Below, in pieces: positions 33,244 to 40,750 of a stretch of 64,000 nucleotides of DNA. Under the pieces are notes generated by a model. That model was not told the DNA's origin and searched no databases. It saw nothing but the letters and a program-made list of their open reading frames with translations. This DNA comes from CBDFGS01 sp965247255 (lineage in GTDB: Bacteria > Chloroflexota > Dehalococcoidia > Lucifugimonadales > CAUZJF01): the NCBI GenBank assembly GCA_965247255.1, contig CBDFGS010000008.1, positions 450,002-514,001 on the forward strand, given 5' to 3'. The first letter of the stretch is position 1; each line of letters starts with the position of its first letter. The position numbers and the translations under genes were made by a program.

Positions 33244-36237
33244 CTATCTCCCCTTACGCCATGCCCTAGCCAGGAGAGTGGCTCCGGCGCCTACCCCAAC
33301 CAATATGGCCAAGATCACCCGCCATGGGAATCCTCCACCAGTGCCTTCTGCGACGGTGGCGGTAGGCTCGGGCGCTGCCTCCGTCTCGCCCTGGCCTGAA
33401 TCCGACCAGGGACCGGCTCCCTCAGCGTTGACGGCCCGCACCTGGACCTCGTAAGTGGTCCCCACTCTCAAATCCTTCAAGGTCATGGATGTGCCAGTGC
33501 CGTCGTATCCAGCATCCCGGAGCTCCCCGGAGGCATCCCGGTATTGCACGTCGTAGTCGGTGATCTCTGGGCCCTGGTTATCGGGCGCTGTCCAGCTAAC
33601 CGTCAGCTCGGTCTGGCCGGTGCGTCTCACTTTCGGAGCCTCAGGTTGAGAGGGCGGTTCATCAACGTCCACCTGTGCTCGCAGGACGAGCGGACCGCCC
33701 ACGGCGATCTGGAGGCCTGAGAAGTCCGCGGGCAGTGACGGCGCTGCGCCCAGGCTCACCTCCACCGGGGCGGTCCTCCCCGTCGTCGGGGCGACGGTGA
33801 TCGGGTCGCTCGTCGTGCTGCCCGCCGGGACCGTGACCGAACTGACCCCGACCGGCAGCGTGCCGCCCTCCACCGTCAGGCCGGTTGTCATTGCAAAAGG
33901 TGCACCCTCGGCGACTTTCACCACAAACGTGTCCGGGCCGGTTTGCTCCAACTTCATGGTCAACACAAAAGGACTGCCGGGGTTGTCGCGCAAGTCCAAC
34001 ACCTCCAGACCGGAGAGGCCGTCGAACACGCCGTTAGGCAGCGTCCTCAGCTGGTTGTAGCGCAACTCCAGCAGCCCCAGACTGGAGAGGCCGTCGAACA
34101 CGCCGCCGGGCAGCGTCCTCAGCTGGTTGTCGCCCAAGTCCAACCACCCCAGACCGGACAGGCCGTCGAATACGCCGGCGGGCAGCGTGCTCAGCTGGTT
34201 GCCGCCCAAGTCCAATTCCTGCAGTCTGGAGAGACCGTCGAACATTCCATCGGGCAGCGTGCTCAGATAGTTGGCGCCCAAAGACATCTCTTGCAAACTG
34301 GAGAGGCCGTCGAACACACCATCGGGCAGCGTGCTCAGCTGGTTGAGCACCAAGTCCAGCTCTCGCAGACTTAAGAGGCCGTCGAACATGCCGTCGGACA
34401 GCGTGCTAAGCTTGTTGCCGCTCAAGGACAGCACCTGCAGACTTGAGAGGCCGTCGAACACGTCGTCGGGCAGCGTGCTCAGAGGGTTGTTGTCCAAGTC
34501 CAACTCTCGCAGACTGGAGAGGCCGTCGAACATGCCGTCGGACAGCGTGCTAAGCTTGTTGCCGCTCAAGGACAGCACCTGCAGACTTGAGAGGCCGTCG
34601 AAATCGCCCGCCTGCAAGGCGGTTATGCTCTGAGACTTAACCTCCAGTATGGTGATTCCTTCAAGATTGGTGCTCGTAACCAGCGCGCAGTCGCTGACAT
34701 CGGGGAGCTCAGCGTGGATCGTGGTCTGAACCTGCTGGGTGCGGCTGCAGATCGAAGCCAAGTTATGACCGATGGCGACCTGGAGGCCTGAGAAGTCCGC
34801 GGGCAGTGACGGCGCTGTGCCCAGGCTCACCTCCACCGGGGCGGTCCTCCCCGTCGTCGGGGTGACGGTGATCGGGTCGCTCGTCGTGCTGCCCGCCGGG
34901 ACCGTGACCGAAGTGACACCGACCGGCAGCGTGCCGCCCTCCACCGTCAGGCCGGTGGTCACAGCGAAAGGTGCACCCTCGGCGACTTTCACCACAAACG
35001 TGTCCGGGCCGGTTTGCTCCAGCTCCATTATCAACAAGAAAGGACTGCCGGGGTTGCCGCCCAAAGACAGCACCTGCAGACTGGAGAGGCCGTCGAACAC
35101 GCCGTCGGGCAACGTGCTCAGATGGTTGTGGCTCAAGTGCAGCTCTTGCAGACTGGAGAGGCCATCGGACATGCCGTCGGGCAGTGTGCTCAGTTGGTTG
35201 TTGCTCAAGTGCAGCTCTTGCAGGCTGGAGAGGCCGTCGAACACGCTATCGGGCATCCCGCCCAGCCGGTTGCTGCTCAAGTCCAGCACCTGCAGATTGG
35301 AGAGACCGTCGAACACGCCGTCGGCCAGCGTGTTCAGCCGGTTACCGCCCAAGTCCAGCACCTGCAGATTGGAGAGACCGTCGAACACGCCGTCGGGCAG
35401 CGTGCTCAACTGGTTGCCGCGCAGGTCCAGCACCTGCAGATTGGAGAGACCGTGGAACACGCCGTCGGCCAGCGTGTTCAGAGAGTTGTGACCCAAGTCC
35501 AGCACCTGCAGATTGGAGAGACCATCGAACACGCCGTCGGGCAGCGTGCTCAGAGAGTTGAGCATCAAGTCCAGCTCTTGCAGACTGGAGAGGTCGTCGA
35601 ACACGCCGTCGGCCAGCGTGTTCAGGTGGGTGCCGACCAGGTGCAGCACCTGCAGATTGGAGAGACCGTCGAACACGCCGTCGGGCAGCGTGCTCAGAAC
35701 GTTGTTGAACGACAAGTTCAGCACCTGCAGACTAGAGAGGCCGTTGAACACGCCGTCGGCCAGGCTCAGCTGCAGGTTGCCGCCCAAGTTCAGCACCTGC
35801 AAACTGGAGAGGCCGTCGAACACGCCATCGGGCAGCGTGCTCACCTGGTTGTTGCCCAAGTCCAGCATCTGCAGACTGGAGAGGCCGTCAAAATCGCCCG
35901 CCTGCAAGGTGGTTATGCTCTGAGACCCAAGATTCAGCATGGTGATTCCTGCAAGATTGGTGCTCGTAACCAGCGCGCAGTCGCTGACATCGGGGAGCTC
36001 GGCGAGGATCGCGGTCTTAACCTGCTGGGTGCGGCTGCAGATCGAAACCGAGTTCTGCGCGATGGCGGGCTCTGTCCCAGCGAACAGGATGCCAAGCGCC
36101 ACCGTTGCCACCAGGGCGAAGGCGCTCAGGGTAGAAATCGCAGAGGGTCGCCGTCGCGTGGATAGACGCACCGCCCTGGAGTGAAGGCTTAGCCAACCGC
36201 AGTGTAGTCGTTGCACCGGAAACCCCGCGAGAGTCAT
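33244..36237 (-). CDS. Leucine-rich-repeat / fibronectin III surface protein
   Basis: The 997-residue exported protein has an N-terminal signal (ISTLSAFALVATVALGILFA, cleavage after AIAQ). Two duplicated halves follow. Each opens with a cysteine cap (CSRTQQV...LPDVSDC), then about 12 LRRs in the first half and 9 in the second (consensus DGLSSLQVLDLGNNLSTLPD plus GVF, 24 residues). A strand-rich module then contains TGPDTFVVKVAEGAPFA and VPAGSTTSDPITV. Next is a fibronectin III domain (PEITDYDVQYRDASGELRDA). One C-terminal membrane helix (WRVILAILVGVGAGATLLA) with RKGR behind it anchors the protein, with most of it outside. A binding role is inferred from the domains; the partner is unknown. 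A later in-frame start would fit the signal peptide better than MTLAGF at 36237. Confidence 0.88.
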   Translation of the reverse strand: MTLAGFPVQRLHCGWLSLHSRAVRLSTRRRPSAISTLSAFALVATVALGILFAGTEPAIAQNSVSICSRTQQVKTAILAELPDVSDCALVTSTNLAGITMLNLGSQSITTLQAGDFDGLSSLQMLDLGNNQVSTLPDGVFDGLSSLQVLNLGGNLQLSLADGVFNGLSSLQVLNLSFNNVLSTLPDGVFDGLSNLQVLHLVGTHLNTLADGVFDDLSSLQELDLMLNSLSTLPDGVFDGLSNLQVLDLGHNSLNTLADGVFHGLSNLQVLDLRGNQLSTLPDGVFDGLSNLQVLDLGGNRLNTLADGVFDGLSNLQVLDLSSNRLGGMPDSVFDGLSSLQELHLSNNQLSTLPDGMSDGLSSLQELHLSHNHLSTLPDGVFDGLSSLQVLSLGGNPGSPFLLIMELEQTGPDTFVVKVAEGAPFAVTTGLTVEGGTLPVGVTSVTVPAGSTTSDPITVTPTTGRTAPVEVSLGTAPSLPADFSGLQVAIGHNLASICSRTQQVQTTIHAELPDVSDCALVTSTNLEGITILEVKSQSITALQAGDFDGLSSLQVLSLSGNKLSTLSDGMFDGLSSLRELDLDNNPLSTLPDDVFDGLSSLQVLSLSGNKLSTLSDGMFDGLLSLRELDLVLNQLSTLPDGVFDGLSSLQEMSLGANYLSTLPDGMFDGLSRLQELDLGGNQLSTLPAGVFDGLSGLGWLDLGDNQLRTLPGGVFDGLSSLGLLELRYNQLRTLPNGVFDGLSGLEVLDLRDNPGSPFVLTMKLEQTGPDTFVVKVAEGAPFAMTTGLTVEGGTLPVGVSSVTVPAGSTTSDPITVAPTTGRTAPVEVSLGAAPSLPADFSGLQIAVGGPLVLRAQVDVDEPPSQPEAPKVRRTGQTELTVSWTAPDNQGPEITDYDVQYRDASGELRDAGYDGTGTSMTLKDLRVGTTYEVQVRAVNAEGAGPWSDSGQGETEAAPEPTATVAEGTGGGFPWRVILAILVGVGAGATLLARAWRKGR
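34010..34600 (-). repeat. 72-bp tandem repeats encoding LRR block 2
   Basis: About nine repeats of 72 bp (24 codons), with the recurring word GAGAGGCCGTCGAACA on the plus strand. Two units (about 34380-34450 and 34530-34600) are nearly identical while others differ, indicating recent unit duplication. Such arrays can gain or lose whole LRRs without shifting frame. Confidence 0.9.
35060..35900 (-). repeat. 72-bp tandem repeats encoding LRR block 1
   Basis: About twelve repeats of 72 bp. The plus strand repeats GCACCTGCAGATTGGAGAGA and CCGTCGAACACGCCGTCGG. Units alternating between STLPDGVF and NTLADGVF form a two-unit higher-order period in the middle of the array, which points to duplication of unit pairs. 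Confidence 0.9.
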
Positions 36238-36400
36238 GTGACCAGTCTTCCTAACCGTTGCCCCCCGACGGCCGACCTAGTGGAGGGAGACCTGACGTCA
36301 GAGCACCAACAAATCGCCGTCGCCATTTTCGGGAGCGTCCGCATTCTCGGCAGTGTTGGTGGAGTTTATGGACTGCCAAACAGCCTGCAAGCAGACGCCC

Positions 36401-36577
36401 TCAAGCTGCCAAATGCGCCAGTCCAGGGCATGAGAGCGCAGGACGCCGACCGCAAGGGGCGAGGACTTCCCCGCCGCGGAGCGCCAGATAGACGCCATCC
36501 AGGACACGCCGCTCGCCAAAGCTCTGGATCAGCCCCCTTCCTTTAACGGCGGGCTCCACTGTCGATGTGTCGGTCAT
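36401..36577 (-). pseudogene. N-terminal remnant of an ABC transporter ATPase
   Basis: A good ribosome site (CGGAGGTCAGTCTGAA) precedes ATG 36577 on the minus strand. The first codons read AVKGRGLIQSFGERRVLDGV then YLALRGGEVLAPCG. This is the start of a DrrA-like ABC ATPase; the Walker A that should follow (ALLGPNGAGKTT in relatives) is missing and the frame degrades. Its 5' side is fused to segmental duplication copy B. Confidence 0.6.
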
Positions 36578-36639
36578 TTCAGACTGACCTCCGATTTTTT
36601 TCTTTAGAGTCTGTTCAACTGTCATCGGCAGCGAGTAAG

Positions 36640-36950
36640 CATTAGCGGTACGACGACAACTGCGTGATTATGGAACCTCCCCGTCACACCATCTTTATCA
36701 TAAAACGTCGATGCGCCAGCCGCGGTTTTGCCGCAGCTGGCGCACCTTACCCAACGCTGTAATCCGAGCTACCCAAAGGGTCGTTTAGGGGTCAGTCAAT
36801 GGAAGTGAGTTTGCGTTCCCCCTTGGTTTTCAGGTATCCGTGCAAATGCTCTCCAGTAGCAGCATCGATTATTGCGATGATGTCGGTATTCTGAGGACAC
36901 TGCAAGCTGAACCCTTCCGGAGGTGGCGGGCCACATGGAAGCTCAATCGG
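36640..36950. repeat. Segmental duplication, copy B
   Basis: A worn copy of 23930-24300. It keeps a trace of the lipoprotein signal codons (NHAVVVVPL in minus-strand translation), the hairpin (GCGCCAGC and GCTGGCGC-type arms around GGTTTTGCC, better paired than in copy A), and the small-frame end. Homology stops near 36945 where the small frame switches to an unrelated beginning. Confidence 0.8.
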
Positions 36951-36986
36951 TGTGGATGCTTGTATCAGCTCCTCGGCAACCCTCAA
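36792..36986 (-). pseudogene. Copy of the small-frame C-terminal end
   Basis: The 64-residue frame shares LPCGPPPPEGFSLQCPQNTD and IIAIIDAATGEHLHG with the frame at 24136, but its first 14 residues (MRVAEELIQASTPI) are unrelated. It is a duplicated 3' fragment rather than a gene in its own right. Confidence 0.5.
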
Positions 36987-37089
36987 GTCAGGAGCGCCAG
37001 ATAGCTAGCTGGAAGTCCCGGTGTCGCCGACTTCTACTGCACCCAGTCCTACTGCCCACGAGTACCGCAGTTTTTTGTTTCGATTGGAT

Positions 37090-37886
37090 AACTGATAACC
37101 TTGCCCAGGAAGTTCTCCGGGGTATGCGGGAGGCGGCCTCCAGAGGCTTCTGGGTCGCCAGCAGGACGCCCTACGGCTACAATCGGGTCATGGTGCAGGA
37201 CGGTCCCAAGAAGCGCCCCACCCTGGAGCCCGACCCGACAACCACACCCATCCTCAAGCGCATCTTCGATATGGCCGAAGCAGGCAGGGGGATGACTGAC
37301 ATCACTCGCACCCTCAACGACGAGGGCATCGCCAGCCCCGCAGGAAAGCTCTGGGGCAAGACCAGCGTCCACGCCGTCCTCAAGAACGAGGTCTACACTG
37401 GCGCTCTGGTCTGGGGCGCGAAAGCAAAGGACAATGCCGAGCCGGTGCGCGTAGACAAAGCGTTCCCAGGCATCATCTCCAAGGCCCAGTTCCGCCGCGT
37501 CAACAAGCTGATGCGCTCCCGCGCACCCAAGGTCAGCCACCCCCGAAGGGTGGGAAGCTCCTACCTGCTCAGCGGACTGGTCAAGTGCAAGACCTGCAAC
37601 AGGGCGCTCTCAGGCCAGGACTCCAAGAGCGGCCAGTTCTCCTACTACGTCTGCCAGTCGATCATGAAGCGCGGCAGCGGCGCCTGCGATTCCCCCAGGC
37701 TCAACGCCCGGAACTTCGAGGAGCTGGTCGTGGGGAAGATTCGCTCCAACATCCTCACCGAGAGCAGCATCCGCGCCCTGGTGAAGGTGGTGGACGAGGA
37801 GATGGATGGCGTGGCCAGCGAGCAGCGCAAGAGGCTTGAGACCATCGACTCGGAGCTTGCCGACGTAAGGCGCAGGTTGGACCGGC
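37090..37886 (+). pseudogene. Large serine recombinase lacking its catalytic N-terminus
   Basis: Homology starts at NLAQEVLRGMREAASRGFWV and runs through the recombinase domain (ILKRIFDMAEAGRGMTDITR, LNDEGIASPAGKLWGKTSVH), the zinc-ribbon (SGLVKCKTCNRALSGQDSKS and later YYVCQ...GSGAC) and into the coiled coil (QRKRLETIDSELADVRRRLD). The N-terminal resolvase domain with the catalytic serine is absent; no start is evident. It ends abruptly at 37886, where a DUF1801 fragment on the other strand begins. The N-terminal stub at 15244-15314 is of a matching type. Confidence 0.75.
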
Positions 37887-38098
37887 TCTCTGTCCTTCCA
37901 GTCCACTCTGATGTTGCTACCGCCCTTGGCGAGATAGCTGGGCTCTCCCCACTTCAGGGTCTCCTCTAGCATATCGACACCCTCTGTTTCCGAGGCTGTG
38001 TCTAAGACCAGCTGCCGGAGACGCATCATCTTCTTGCGGTTGGACTCTTGGTATTTGTCGAATATTCGTGCGACGGCAGGGTTCTCTACCTTGGACAT
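37887..38098 (-). pseudogene. DUF1801-like protein, C-terminally truncated
   Basis: About 70 residues remain: MSKVENPAVARIFDKYQESN, MMRLRQLVLDTASETEGVDM and LKWGEPSYLAKGGSNIRVDW. This is the N-terminal half of the DUF1801 (YdhG/iron-chaperone-like) fold. The frame then runs antisense into the serine recombinase, so the real gene stops at the junction near 37886. Confidence 0.65.
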
Positions 38099-38439
38099 GT
38101 CTATTCTAGCTATCTCCTACGTAAGCTCTAGGGGTCGCATCGTTATTATAGCAATGTCAGCAGCTCATATCTTCCGGGCACGGCCCGACTCGCAGTTGAT
38201 GTGCGGCTCGCGGGGTAGTGTGTCCCTGCGGGGGAGGCGGTGGTGGAACCAGCAATGTGTAGTGGCTGCTCCATTGCTGATGGTGGGGGGATCTAAGTTC
38301 AAGAGATGTCAAAACCCACCCCAGAGTCACCGTAACCGGGCCGCGAGCACGTTACCCATGATCGAACCGGCGAGTCCGGTCCCCCTTACACTGGAATCGC
38401 CAAGTCCAAACGGACCAGTTGTCTTGCTCGGCCGGTTTA
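38099..38439. other. Intergenic, no gene recognised
   Basis: No frame on either strand looks like a protein and no strong hairpin or promoter was found. A short minus-strand promoter for the DUF1801 remnant would be expected here but none stands out. Confidence 0.4.
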
Positions 38440-39936
38440 CTATCGAGCCGTGAAGGTCTCACTAAATTGATCGTTGACAGTCACCGTGTACTCCTCTCCG
38501 GAGACTAGATTGGCGCCGAGCGGTATCTCCGTCTCCACGACGGGCAGGTCACGCGTACAGGCCACGTTATTCTCTGCCACCTCTAGGTGCGTAACGCCTA
38601 CTTCAATGGTGTTGGCGAACTGGCGGACGATGTCGTAGCCGTTGAACGCCGAGCAGCTGCTGCCGCGCGGAAGCCTCGACACAACATTCAGCGAGTACTG
38701 AGCAGGTTCTGCGTCGGACACCACCACCTCGACCGTCTCGATGGGCGAGGCCTCCACGACCCACCCCGTCGTCCGCTCGTCGCGCGCGAGGAATGAGTTG
38801 GTCACCTCGCCGTTGACGGCCACCGTGTAGGTCTCGCCGGCCGTAAGGTCGCTGCCGAGGGCAATCTCCGTCTCGGTATAGCCGAAGTCAGCAGTGCAGG
38901 GGACGAGTTGCCCCGGCGCGACTTCGAGGTTGGTGACCGTCACGGAAAATGTTGTCCGGTCTCCGTCCACTTCGTAGCCATCGAAACTCGAACACGACGT
39001 GCCCTGTGGCAAAGTCGACAGGACAGTCAGAGAATAGTCGGGCGGGGCCGACTCAGAGACGTTCACCTCCACGCTTTGGACCGGCGCCAGGACGCTGACC
39101 ATGGTCGGCCCTTCCGGCTGCTCGGGCTGGGCCCCTGTCCCCTGGGCGACGAAGGTCTCGGTCACGTCGTTGACGTACACCGTGTAGGTCTTCCCTCCGT
39201 CGAAGTCGATGCCCAGGGCGATGTTACTCTCCACGGTCCCGTAGATCTCCGCGCACATCATCGGCTCTTCAGGCTTCAGGTTCGTAACTGTGATCCGGAC
39301 CGTTTCGCCGTCCCGATCGACCTCGTACCTGTCGAACTCGTAGCACGCGTTGGGCAGCCCAGACTTGACTGCGACGAAGTATTGCGGTGGGAAGGACTCG
39401 GCGATGTTGATCTCCACGCTGTCGATAGGCGCCGGCACTTCGACCATCGTTGGCTCCGGTGGCGCGGTTGCACCCACCCTGACCAGTACCATGTCGACGT
39501 GCGTCGGGCTGTCTCGCGTGATGACCTGGTAGCTGGTGCCGTTTATGAACGCCAGCCTACCGCCGTCCGTGATTCTTACCTGGACGGCATAGGTGAACCT
39601 CTGGTCTATTTCGGCAGGGTCGTACTCGATCTCAAAGTCGATCGGCACCTGTCCAGGATTGAAAATGATATGCTGTCCGATTGTGATCGCGGGGGCGTCC
39701 GCTCGCGAAACATCGACCAGCTTGACCTCGACTGCGGCGTCTGGGGTAAGCGCGATCCGCTCGCGGTATGTCACAGTGCCGGTCACTTTAGCGGTGGCAG
39801 GAGCCGCGGGCTCGGTCGGAGTCGGTTCCGGCGGCGGCGTGGAAGTCGGTGTTGCAGTCGTCTCGCCACAAGCCGCGGCCACCAGGACCAAGAAGACTAC
39901 TACTATCGAAATCGATATTCCAACTCTGCTACGCAT
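38440..39936 (-). CDS. YbaY-like lipoprotein with three repeated C-terminal domains
   Basis: The 498-residue protein has a lipobox signal (VVVFLVLVAAACGE) and a TPTSTPPPEPTPTEP linker. Residues 50-150 resemble the YbaY/YscW family (VTGTVTYRERIALTPDAAVE, then VKLVDVSRADAPAITIGQ). Three homologous units of about 105 residues follow, each starting near P-I/V-x-S/T-V-E-V and containing a cysteine pair (for example GTSCSSFDGYEVDGDR ... VPC) and a final GETYTVAVN-like strand. The pairs could form one disulfide per unit. Exported and lipid-anchored; the function of the repeats is not recognised. It stands alone on its strand. Confidence 0.8.
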   Translation of the reverse strand: MRSRVGISISIVVVFLVLVAAACGETTATPTSTPPPEPTPTEPAAPATAKVTGTVTYRERIALTPDAAVEVKLVDVSRADAPAITIGQHIIFNPGQVPIDFEIEYDPAEIDQRFTYAVQVRITDGGRLAFINGTSYQVITRDSPTHVDMVLVRVGATAPPEPTMVEVPAPIDSVEINIAESFPPQYFVAVKSGLPNACYEFDRYEVDRDGETVRITVTNLKPEEPMMCAEIYGTVESNIALGIDFDGGKTYTVYVNDVTETFVAQGTGAQPEQPEGPTMVSVLAPVQSVEVNVSESAPPDYSLTVLSTLPQGTSCSSFDGYEVDGDRTTFSVTVTNLEVAPGQLVPCTADFGYTETEIALGSDLTAGETYTVAVNGEVTNSFLARDERTTGWVVEASPIETVEVVVSDAEPAQYSLNVVSRLPRGSSCSAFNGYDIVRQFANTIEVGVTHLEVAENNVACTRDLPVVETEIPLGANLVSGEEYTVTVNDQFSETFTAR

Positions 39937-40070
39937 GGGAGTCTCCTCCTTGGGCTCGTGATTTCTGGCTTCTCATAATTAATGACGTAAATCGTCGACG
40001 GTCCGTTCCGGTGGCTGGCGATAGACAAGGCCCGATGAATGCCGCCGACAAGCGCAACGTATTAAAAGCT

Positions 40071-40750
40071 AGGGAACCTCTGAACAACTCGGCGCAAGCG
40101 TGGATGGGCAGAGTGGTTCCGTTCTTTGGAGATGTTCAGGCATCTTTGTGACGTTCCAGGTGGTGGTTGAGGCGTTCAGACCGTGTCTGTTGTGGCCTCG
40201 AAGCGACTTTTCGGAGCCATCGCGGCTCCCGGCCGTGATTTGCGCACTGCGCCCCTCTCATGCCGCCAGACGGCGCTCTGCCGTCATCAAGTTGGCCAGC
40301 CTCAGTAGCAATGCCAGCCGTTGCGCGTTCTTTAGCCAACCCTCGGTAGCGCACCTTGGCGTAGCCAAAGCGCCGCTTCACGTACAGGAACGGATGCTCC
40401 ACTTTCGCCCTGACCGACGCTTTGCGCTTCTCCGCCAACGCCTCGTAGCTGCCAGGCTACCGGTGCCGTCGCTGGCCGGGCCTCATCGCCACTCGCCCCT
40501 CCACATCCAACTCTCGATTCTCCAACCGCTTGTCCACTCCCTGATACCCCGCATTCCCCCACACTCGTTTCTCTCCACCGTGCAGCAATCGGTGCGCTTC
40601 TGTCACATCATGCACGTTAGCTGGCGTCGTAGTCATGCTGTGTACCACTCCCGTCTCAGCGTCAGCGCCTACGTGTACTTTCATCCCGAAGCGCCACTCG
40701 TTCCCCTTCTTCGTCTGGTGCATCTCAGGGTCTCGCTCACCCGCATGATT
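40071..40750 (-). pseudogene. IS5-family transposase, C-terminal part, frameshifted
   Basis: The minus strand encodes ERDPEMHQTKKGNEWRFGMK and VHSMTTTPANVHDVTEAHRL. After a frameshift near 40455 it continues AEKRKASVRAKVEHPFLYVK and RRFGYAKVRYRGLAK. A second frameshift near 40335 hides the natural end (AQRLALLLRLANLMTAERRL). The outer end near 40071 carries GGGAACCTCTGAACAA, an IS5-like terminal repeat. The N-terminal part is at 42729-43160, beyond an inserted IS1182 element. Confidence 0.85.

Noticed and set aside
33105..33269. Small plus-strand ORF starting MSEERFHRHLSAYPPLKQRL
   Set aside because: 54 codons, no ribosome site, and its 3' end runs antisense into the LRR gene; too little to call.
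34010..35900. Regular repeats suggestive of a CRISPR array
   Set aside because: Units are 72 bp with no unique spacers, stay in frame on the minus strand and encode leucine-rich repeats.
35014..36165. A 383-residue plus-strand frame with repeats such as QVQHLQIGETVEHAVGQR
   Set aside because: It is the antisense shadow of the LRR array; the repeat period is the 72-bp LRR unit and the minus-strand protein is a recognisable family.
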